Positions 15,537 through 21,041 of a DNA stretch of 21,041 nt are shown here, one piece after another; position 1 is the stretch's first letter; every line of letters begins with the position of its first letter. This DNA comes from Wenzhouxiangella sp. (GTDB taxonomy: Bacteria > Pseudomonadota > Gammaproteobacteria > Xanthomonadales > Wenzhouxiangellaceae). The stretch covers positions 1 through 21,041 of the forward strand of contig SKQI01000090.1 of assembly GCA_007119095.1 (NCBI GenBank), given 5' to 3'. A model generated the notes under the pieces. That model made no database searches, was not told where the DNA came from, and saw nothing but the letters and a program-made list of their open reading frames with translations. A program made the position numbers and the translations under genes.

Positions 15537-16820
15537 ATGTCAAAAATCACCCAAATCCAGGCCCTGGAAATTCTTGATTCTCGTGGCAACCCCACGATCG
15601 AAGTGGAAATCCGCACCGACAACGGCTCGCTTGGCCGCGCTGCCGTACCCTCGGGTGCCTCGACCGGCAGCCGCGAAGCCGTGGAGCTGCGCGATGGCGA
15701 TGACCGCTACCTCGGCAAAGGGGTGGCCAAGGCGGTAGCCAACGTCAACGGTGCCATCGCCGAGGCATTGGCCGGCATGGATGTCACCGACCAGGCCGCC
15801 CTGGATCAGCGCCTGATCGAGCTTGACGGCAGCGACAACAAGGCCCACCTCGGGGCGAATGCTTTGCTCGGCGTTTCGCTGGCCTCGGCCCACGCGGCTG
15901 CCCATGTGCGTGGCATGCCCTTGTGGCAACACCTGTCCGAGATCAGCGGTCAGGCGCCCAGCCTGCCGGTGCCGATGATGAACATTCTCAACGGTGGTGC
16001 CCATGCGGACAACCGGGTCGATATCCAGGAATTCATGGTGATGCCGGTCGGCCTGCCGAATTTCCCCGACGCCCTGCGTGCCGGCACCGAGATTTTCCAT
16101 GCGTTGAAGGCCATCTTGCGTCAGCGCGGGCTCAGCACCGCCGTCGGCGACGAAGGCGGGTTTGCGCCAGATCTGGGCTCGAACGAAGAGGCGCTGGAGT
16201 TGCTGATGACGGCCATTGTCGAGGCGGGCTACCAGCCCGGCGAGCAAGTCGCCCTGGCCCTGGACGTGGCCTCCAGCGAATTTTTCCAGAATGGCCACTA
16301 CCTGCTAGACTCGGAAGGGCGTTCTTTCGATGCCGCCGGTTTCGTCGACTACCTCGATGATCTGGTCAAGCGTTACCCGATCATCTCGGTCGAGGATGGC
16401 ATGGACGAAAGTGACTGGGAGGGCTGGCGCCTGCTGACCGAGCGCATGGGCGAGCGGGTGCAGCTGGTCGGCGATGACCTGTTTGTCACCAATACCGGGA
16501 TTCTCCAGCGTGGTATCAGCGAACAGATTGGTAACGCCATTCTGATCAAACCCAATCAGATCGGCACCCTGAGCGAAACCCTGGATGCCATTGCCATGGC
16601 CCGGGAAGCCAGGTTCGGCATCGTCATTTCGCATCGTTCTGGAGAAACCGAGGATGTCACCATCGCCGATCTGGCCGTGGCGACCGGTGCCGGCCAGATC
16701 AAGACCGGCTCGCTGTGCCGGTCGGATCGGGTCGCCAAGTACAACCAGCTGTTGCGCATTCAGCAGCAGTTGGGGTCTCGGGCCAGCTATGCCGGTCGCG
16801 CTGCCGTTCGTGCAGCCTGA
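15537..16820 (+). CDS. eno: Enolase
   Basis: A 427-residue enzyme interconverting 2-phosphoglycerate and PEP; also a degradosome partner in many gammaproteobacteria. Seen: ILDSRGNPTIEVE, AAVPSGASTGSREAVELRDGD, PMMNILNGGAHADN, VGDEGGFAPDL with Glu206, SVEDGMDESDWEGW, LVGDDLFVTN, ILIKPNQIGTLSET with Lys338 as catalytic base, and ISHRSGETEDVTIADLAV. In the usual GS(M/L)SRSDR stretch the second Ser is Cys (GSLCRSDR). The start ATG 15537 is 16 bases after kdsA and has no clear Shine-Dalgarno sequence. In Pseudomonas ftsB follows eno; here gap follows instead. Confidence 0.98.
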   Translation: MSKITQIQALEILDSRGNPTIEVEIRTDNGSLGRAAVPSGASTGSREAVELRDGDDRYLGKGVAKAVANVNGAIAEALAGMDVTDQAALDQRLIELDGSDNKAHLGANALLGVSLASAHAAAHVRGMPLWQHLSEISGQAPSLPVPMMNILNGGAHADNRVDIQEFMVMPVGLPNFPDALRAGTEIFHALKAILRQRGLSTAVGDEGGFAPDLGSNEEALELLMTAIVEAGYQPGEQVALALDVASSEFFQNGHYLLDSEGRSFDAAGFVDYLDDLVKRYPIISVEDGMDESDWEGWRLLTERMGERVQLVGDDLFVTNTGILQRGISEQIGNAILIKPNQIGTLSETLDAIAMAREARFGIVISHRSGETEDVTIADLAVATGAGQIKTGSLCRSDRVAKYNQLLRIQQQLGSRASYAGRAAVRAA

Positions 16821-16830
16821 GGGCTGGCGT

Positions 16831-16836
16831 TACAAT
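16831..16836 (+). promoter_or_regulatory. Possible -10 box for gap
   Basis: TACAAT (five of six sigma-70 bases), 44 bases before the gap ATG and ten bases after the eno stop. The -35 region would lie within the end of eno and shows no clear consensus. Confidence 0.35.
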
Positions 16837-16880
16837 CAATGAATACTGTTCAATCAACTTCAAGAATCGGAGCCTGAATC

Positions 16881-17888
16881 ATGCCTATCAAAGTTGCCAT
16901 CAATGGTTATGGCCGTATCGGACGCAACGTGCTGCGCGCCGTCTACGAATACCAGCGCAATGACGAGATCCAGATCGTCGCCCTGAACGATCTGGGCGAC
17001 ACGCAGACCAATGCGCACCTGACCCGGTTTGATACCGCCCACGGCAAGTTCAATGCCGATGTCGAAGTCGATGGCGATGACCTGATCGTCAATGGCGATC
17101 GCATCCGCGTGCTGGCCCAGCGCGATCCCAGCCAGTTGCCCTGGGGCGAGATGGGTGTGGATATCGTGTTCGAGTGCACGGGCCTGTTCAACAGCAAGGA
17201 GAAGGCATCGGCGCACCTTCAGGCCGGGGCGCGCAAGGTGCTGATCTCGGCCCCGGCCGGGAAGGATCTGCCTACCGTTGTCTATGGTGTCAACCATGAT
17301 GTGATCGGTGCCGACGACAATGTCGTGTCGAACGCTTCCTGCACTACCAACTGCCTGGCGCCGCTGGTCAAGCCGCTGCATGAGACCATCGGCCTGGAGT
17401 CGGGCTTGATGACCACCATCCATGCCTATACCAATGACCAGGTACTGACCGACGTCTTCCACAAGGATCTGCGCCGGGCCCGCTCGGCAACCATGAGCCA
17501 GATTCCGACCAAGACCGGCGCGGCCGCGGCCGTCGGCCTGGTGCTGCCCGAGTTGGACGGCAAGCTGGACGGCTTTGCCATGCGCGTGCCGACCATCAAC
17601 GTGTCGGTGGTTGACCTGAGCTTCATAGCCGGTCGCGACACCACGGTGGAAGAGGTCAACCGCGTGGTCAAGGCCGCCAGCGAAGGCGAGCTGAAAGGGA
17701 TACTTGGTTACAACGACCAGCCGTTGGTGTCGGTCGACTTCAACCACGACCCGCGTTCCTCGGTCTTCGATGCCTCGCTGACCAAGGTGTCCGGCGGCCG
17801 CCTAGTCAAGGTCTTAAGCTGGTACGACAACGAGTGGGGCTTCTCCAACCGCATGCTCGACACCGCCACCGTATTGGCAAAAGCCTAG
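16881..17888 (+). CDS. gap: Glyceraldehyde-3-phosphate dehydrogenase, type I
   Basis: A 335-residue phosphorylating GAPDH. It has the Rossmann motif INGYGRIGRNVLRA, NDLGDTQTNAHLTRFDTAHG (Asp after Asn favours NAD), SAPAGKDLPTVVYGVNH, catalytic Cys154 in SNASCTTNCLAPL, His181 in TIHAYTNDQ, HKDLRRARSA, and WYDNEWGFSNRMLD. The NAD-site segment reads VFHKD where many NAD-specific enzymes have LPHKD, so cofactor preference is not certain. A good ribosome binding site (GGAG, 16869-16872) lies eight bases before ATG 16881. pgk follows after 41 bases, the common gap-pgk pair. Confidence 0.97.
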   Translation: MPIKVAINGYGRIGRNVLRAVYEYQRNDEIQIVALNDLGDTQTNAHLTRFDTAHGKFNADVEVDGDDLIVNGDRIRVLAQRDPSQLPWGEMGVDIVFECTGLFNSKEKASAHLQAGARKVLISAPAGKDLPTVVYGVNHDVIGADDNVVSNASCTTNCLAPLVKPLHETIGLESGLMTTIHAYTNDQVLTDVFHKDLRRARSATMSQIPTKTGAAAAVGLVLPELDGKLDGFAMRVPTINVSVVDLSFIAGRDTTVEEVNRVVKAASEGELKGILGYNDQPLVSVDFNHDPRSSVFDASLTKVSGGRLVKVLSWYDNEWGFSNRMLDTATVLAKA

Positions 17889-17929
17889 CTGGCGAGAAAA
17901 CTAAAGTGTTCTGAAACTGAGTGCTATTG

Positions 17930-19093
17930 ATGAAAACGCTGGACCAGTTTGATCTCAAGGGCAAGCGGATATTGATCCGTTCTGATCTCAATGTGCCGGT
18001 TCGCGATGGTCAGGTGACCAGTGACGCGCGTATTCAGGCCTCGCTGCCGACCATGCGCCAGGCCCTGGATGCCGGCGGCGCGGTGATGGTGATGTCGCAC
18101 CTGGGTCGGCCGACAGAAGGTGAGCCGGCCGCGGAGTTTTCACTCAAGCCGGTAGCTGAAAAGCTTACCGAACTGCTCGGCCAACCCGTTGCCCTGGTTG
18201 AAGACTGGATTGACGGTGTTGACGTCCAGCCGGGTCAGTTGGTGCTGCTGGAAAACGTGCGTTTTCTGAAAGGCGAAAAGGCCAACGATGAAGCCTTGGC
18301 AAAAAAGATGGCAGCGCTGTGCGATCTATTCGTGATGGATGCTTTCGCCACCGCGCACCGGGCCCAGGCCTCGACCGAGGGTGTCATCCGGTTTGCTCCG
18401 GCCGCTTGCGCCGGTCCCTTGCTGGCGGCCGAGGTCGTCGCCCTGGACAAGGCCCTGGCCAACCCGGCCAGACCATTGGTGGCGATTGTCGGTGGCGCCA
18501 AGGTGTCCGGCAAGCTGCAGGTGCTGGAAGCGCTGATCGACAAGGTAGACCAGCTGGTCGTCGGCGGCGGCATCGCTAATACTTTTCTGGCGGCTGCTGG
18601 TCATCGAATCGGTGCCTCGCTGCACGAACCGGACCTGGTTGAGACGGCGCGGGCACTGATGGACAAGGCCGAGGCCAAGGGCGCCAGCATCCCGCTGCCG
18701 GTCGACGTGCTGACCGCCGAGCGCTTCCACCAGGACGCCCATCCCAGCCTGCGCGACGTCGCCCGCGTTCATGCCGACGAGATGATTCTCGACATCGGTC
18801 CGGAAAGCGCCGGGACACTGGCCAACATCATACGCAGTGCCGGAACCGTGATCTGGAACGGTCCGGTCGGCGTGTTTGAATTCGAAAACTTTCGCTCTGG
18901 CACCCAGGCGATCGCGCATGCCGTGGCTGCCTGCGAGGGCTTCACCCTGGCCGGCGGTGGTGACACCATTGCCGCGATCGAGAAATTCAAGGTGGCCGAC
19001 GGTATCGACTACATCTCGACGGCCGGTGGTGCCTTCCTGGAATACGTGGAAGGCAAGGAGTTGCCCGCGATCAAGGCGTTGCGGCAGGCCTGA
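17930..19093 (+). CDS. pgk: Phosphoglycerate kinase
   Basis: A 387-residue protein, the same length as E. coli Pgk. It transfers the acyl phosphate of 1,3-bisphosphoglycerate to ADP. Motifs: RILIRSDLNVPV, SHLGRPTEG, LLENVRFLKGEKAND, MDAFATAHRAQASTEGV, IVGGAKVSGKLQVLE, LVVGGGIANTFL, WNGPVGVFEFENFR, LAGGGDTIAAIEKF and STAGGAFLEYVEG. I chose ATG 17930 because MKTLDQFDLKGKR fits the family; GTG 17921 would add three residues. No strong Shine-Dalgarno sequence is seen. An 85-base gap without an obvious terminator precedes the HIT-domain gene. Confidence 0.98.
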   Translation: MKTLDQFDLKGKRILIRSDLNVPVRDGQVTSDARIQASLPTMRQALDAGGAVMVMSHLGRPTEGEPAAEFSLKPVAEKLTELLGQPVALVEDWIDGVDVQPGQLVLLENVRFLKGEKANDEALAKKMAALCDLFVMDAFATAHRAQASTEGVIRFAPAACAGPLLAAEVVALDKALANPARPLVAIVGGAKVSGKLQVLEALIDKVDQLVVGGGIANTFLAAAGHRIGASLHEPDLVETARALMDKAEAKGASIPLPVDVLTAERFHQDAHPSLRDVARVHADEMILDIGPESAGTLANIIRSAGTVIWNGPVGVFEFENFRSGTQAIAHAVAACEGFTLAGGGDTIAAIEKFKVADGIDYISTAGGAFLEYVEGKELPAIKALRQA

Positions 19094-19178
19094 GTCGCCG
19101 TGACCGGGCCTGCTTTCAGATTGTCGCGCGATAGACTCCTGCTGAGGCAAAGCGGGGTAACCCGGTCGGGAGCGGCTG

Positions 19179-19583
19179 ATGTCTCAATTTGAGGTTGACC
19201 AGCGCCTGGCCGCTGACTCCCTGGCGCTGACCGATCTGCCGCTTTGCCGGCTGCGTCTGATGAACGACAGCCGCTTCCCGTGGCTGTTGCTGATTCCCCG
19301 TCGGGCCGGCTGTATCGAGGTGCTGGACCTGTCGACCGACGATCAGGTCAGCCTCTGGGCGGAGATCTGTCAGGTGGCCGAAGCGCTGCGCTCGATTACC
19401 GCCGCCGACAAGCTCAATATTGCCGCCCTGGGCAACCAGGTGGCGCAGCTGCACGTCCACGTGATCGCCCGCTTTCGGGACGATGCCGCCTGGCCGGCCC
19501 CGGTCTGGGGTGTCGGTCAGTCTGAACCGTATGAGGATGCCGGGCAGGCATTGATCGGGCGCCTGATCGACCAACTGCGGTGA
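19179..19583 (+). CDS. HIT-domain protein (histidine triad, third His replaced)
   Basis: A 134-residue cytoplasmic protein of the histidine-triad superfamily, nucleotide hydrolases or transferases. The triad region reads QLHVHVIAR: His92 and His94 (the middle one, the usual nucleophile) are kept, while the third position is Ile96. The following DDAAWPAPVWG is characteristic of a proteobacterial HIT subgroup often annotated as diadenosine tetraphosphate hydrolase. FPWLLLIPRRAG forms the nucleotide-binding N-terminal part. ATG 19179 has a strong ribosome binding site, GGGAG (19168-19172), six bases upstream. Its stop overlaps the start of the next gene (GTGA). The substrate is not predictable. 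Confidence 0.88.
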   Translation: MSQFEVDQRLAADSLALTDLPLCRLRLMNDSRFPWLLLIPRRAGCIEVLDLSTDDQVSLWAEICQVAEALRSITAADKLNIAALGNQVAQLHVHVIARFRDDAAWPAPVWGVGQSEPYEDAGQALIGRLIDQLR

Positions 19584-20173
19584 GTGGTCGCAGACTCCCG
19601 CGCTGGCTGCCGGTTGTCTTCACCCTTTGGGTCGCGTTCTGGGCAACTGCCTATGCCAGGACCCTGGGCCCACAGAACTTTTTCTGGCTCTGCAACCTGG
19701 CCAGCTTTCTGATTCTGTTGGGCCTGTGGTTGAACAGCCGCTGGCTGCTGTCGATGCAGTGGCTGGCGGTGGCGCTGATCGGGCTGTTGTGGGGGGTGGA
19801 CGTGGGCGTCGCGGCTGCAACCGGCTGGCATCCTTTCGGTGGCACTGCCTACATGTTCGATCCCGATTTCCCCGAACTGATCCGCTGGCTGTCGTTCTAC
19901 CACCTGCTGCTGCCGCTGGTGGCTGGCTTCGCCGTCTGGCGGCTGGGCTATGACCGCCGCGCCCTGCCGGCACAATCGATATTGACCGCGCTGATGGTCG
20001 GCCTGTCGTTCTGGCTGACTGACCCCGAGCGCAATATCAACTGGGTCCATGCGCCCTTTGGCATGGGGCAGGCCCCGCTTGAACCGGTTTTCTACCTGCC
20101 GCTACTGACCCTGGGCTGGATTCTACTGGTGCTTTGGCCGGTGCACTGGCTGAGCAGAAGGTTTATGGATTAG
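19580..20173 (+). CDS. Conserved six-helix membrane protein of unknown function (GTG start)
   Basis: A 197-residue hydrophobic protein with about six membrane segments: roughly residues 9-26, 33-51, 56-80, 97-122, 131-145 and 168-190. Notable polar motifs between helices are GPQNFFWLCNLA, YMFDPDFPELIRW, GYDRRALPAQS and LTDPERNINWVHAPFG. I recognise this pattern (NFLW-x-C/S-D/N, YDRRALP, LTDPEENINW) from a widespread but uncharacterised membrane family and assign no function. The start is GTG 19580, overlapping the HIT stop by four bases and so probably translated by coupling; no separate Shine-Dalgarno sequence is seen. Its TAG stop interlocks with the TAA of the convergent glutathione transferase. 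Confidence 0.85.
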   Translation: MSGRRLPRWLPVVFTLWVAFWATAYARTLGPQNFFWLCNLASFLILLGLWLNSRWLLSMQWLAVALIGLLWGVDVGVAAATGWHPFGGTAYMFDPDFPELIRWLSFYHLLLPLVAGFAVWRLGYDRRALPAQSILTALMVGLSFWLTDPERNINWVHAPFGMGQAPLEPVFYLPLLTLGWILLVLWPVHWLSRRFMD

Positions 20174-21039
20174 GCCTTTCTCGGCTTCGCCAGTACCGCG
20201 TCGATATCCGCTGCGCTGTGGCGCTCGGCCAGTTGCCGGTTCTCGTTGCCCCAGACCTTGTTGACCAGCAGTCCGCGCCTGACGGCGGGGCGATTCGCAA
20301 TCGATTCGGCCCAGCGCTGGACGTGGCCATAGTCCTGTACCTGGAGAAACTCCCCGGCCTCATACAGCCGTCCCAGCGCAAGCTGGCCATACCAGGACCA
20401 GACCGCGATGTCGGCAATGGTGTAGGTTTCGCCGGCCAGGTAGGGTTTGCTGGCCAGTTCGCGATCAAGCACGTCGAGCTGACGCTTGGCTTCCATGGCA
20501 AAGCGGTCAATCGCGTACTTGATCTTCAGCGGCGCGTAGGCATAGAAGTGTCCGAAGCCTCCGCCCAGGTAGGGTGCCGCGCCCATTTGCCAGAACAACC
20601 AGTTCAGGCACTCGGTGCGCGTGCCTGGCTCAGCTGGAATGAAGTCATCGAATTTTTCGGCCAGGTAGAGCAGGATGGCGCCGGACTCGAACACCCGGGT
20701 CGGTGAATCCGTGCCGTGATCAACCAGCGCCGGAATTTTCGAGTTGGGATTGGCAGCGACAAAGCCCGAACCGAATTGTTGCCCCTCGCCAATATCGATC
20801 AGCCAGGCATCGTATTCGGCCTGTGCGTGCCCTCGGGCGAGCAATTCTTCCAGCAGGACCGTGACCTTGACGCCGTTCGGCGTGGCCAGCGAGTAAAGCT
20901 GCAGTGGGTGTTGGCCGCGCGGTAGCGGCTGATCATGCGTCGCTCCGGCCGTCGGCCGGTTGATGTTGGCAAACTTGCCGCCGTTGTCTTTTTCCCACCG
21001 CCAGATTGCTGGCGGCTGATAAGTGTCGTCTGTGCTCAC
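20170..21039 (-). CDS. yghU: Glutathione S-transferase, YghU type (nu class)
   Basis: A 289-residue protein, very close to E. coli YghU (about 288). Thioredoxin-like domain with PLQLYSLATPNGVKVTVLLEE, AEYDAWLIDIGEGQQF, NPNSKIPALVDH and RVFESGAILLYLAEKF; helical domain with NWLFWQMGAAPYLGGGFGHFY, YAIDRFAMEAKRQLDVLD and YTIADIAVWSWYG. The long N-terminal stretch (TYQPPAIWRWEKDNGGKFANINRPTAG, residues 6-32) is typical of this class, which binds two glutathiones and has disulfide reductase or peroxidase activity. The start appears to be GTG 21039, matching the E. coli N-terminus, but only two bases lie beyond it in the window, so a start further upstream cannot be excluded. Confidence 0.93.
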   Translation of the reverse strand: MSTDDTYQPPAIWRWEKDNGGKFANINRPTAGATHDQPLPRGQHPLQLYSLATPNGVKVTVLLEELLARGHAQAEYDAWLIDIGEGQQFGSGFVAANPNSKIPALVDHGTDSPTRVFESGAILLYLAEKFDDFIPAEPGTRTECLNWLFWQMGAAPYLGGGFGHFYAYAPLKIKYAIDRFAMEAKRQLDVLDRELASKPYLAGETYTIADIAVWSWYGQLALGRLYEAGEFLQVQDYGHVQRWAESIANRPAVRRGLLVNKVWGNENRQLAERHSAADIDAVLAKPRKA

Positions 21040-21041
21040 AA

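Noticed and set aside
15540..16298. A 252-codon open frame antisense to eno
   Set aside because: Shadow of the enolase gene with no recognisable protein.
16860..17747. A 295-codon open frame antisense to gap
   Set aside because: Composition is that of a reverse-complement shadow; gap on the other strand has its full catalytic motifs and a good ribosome binding site.
18326..19150. A 274-codon open frame antisense to pgk
   Set aside because: No family resemblance; complete pgk lies opposite.
19148..19165. Small stem CGGG-GTAA-CCCG before the HIT gene as a pgk terminator
   Set aside because: The stem is only four or five base pairs and no T-run follows, so it is not supportable as a terminator.
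1..21041. Defence system, prophage, integron, CRISPR or biosynthetic cluster
   Set aside because: Every gene but one is a recognisable protein family. I saw no integrase, transposase, toxin-antitoxin pair, direct-repeat array or modular synthase on either strand.

Overview
The window is about 21 kb of dense, GC-rich chromosomal DNA with core housekeeping genes. No stretch over 300 bases lacks a gene. I see no tRNA, rRNA, CRISPR array, insertion sequence, prophage or attachment site. The organism looks like a gammaproteobacterium: bamD diverges from rluD-pgeF as in E. coli, pyrG-kdsA-eno are in the order known from Pseudomonas, and there is a complete Na+-NQR operon, typical of marine or halophilic gammaproteobacteria. 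The KdsA sequence resembles the metal-dependent type as I recall it from Xanthomonas. A Xanthomonadales/Chromatiales-like lineage fits, but this placement is inference.

Layout. (1) 1-765: the C-terminal part of an AidB-type acyl-CoA dehydrogenase, cut by the window edge. (2) 766-887: a convergent gap with a long imperfect hairpin built from 9-base CACCGAA-type units and a T-run. (3) 888-8007, minus strand: nqrABCDEF-apbE-nqrM, a full operon for the sodium-pumping NADH:quinone reductase plus its flavin-attaching enzyme and its maturation factor. Junctions are tight or overlapping. A perfect 9-bp inverted repeat lies just upstream of nqrA. (4) 8147-8575: a stand-alone two-CBS-domain protein, divergent from queC (7-deazaguanine synthesis). 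(5) 9382-11090, minus strand: bamD then ispA; the ispA tail overlaps the queC tail. (6) 11206-12892: rluD-pgeF. (7) 13044-19093: pyrG-kdsA-eno-gap-pgk, joining CTP synthesis, KDO synthesis and three lower-glycolysis enzymes. (8) 19179-20173: a HIT-domain protein and a six-helix membrane protein of unknown function, coupled by a GTGA overlap. They face a YghU-type glutathione transferase (20170-21039) whose stop codon interlocks with that of the membrane protein.

How the genes work together. NqrA-F couple NADH oxidation to Na+ export; ApbE flavinylates NqrB and NqrC, and NqrM is needed for iron-site assembly. Gap, Pgk and Eno are consecutive or near-consecutive glycolytic steps, and enolase yields the PEP that KdsA consumes.

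I found no convincing previously undescribed multi-gene system. The observations most worth checking are at residue level: an Asp in KdsA at the position that is Cys in metal-dependent and Asn in metal-independent enzymes, and a Pro inside the flavin-attachment motif of NqrB. After these come the hairpin repeat at 797-865, the palindrome before nqrA, and the uncharacterised membrane protein.
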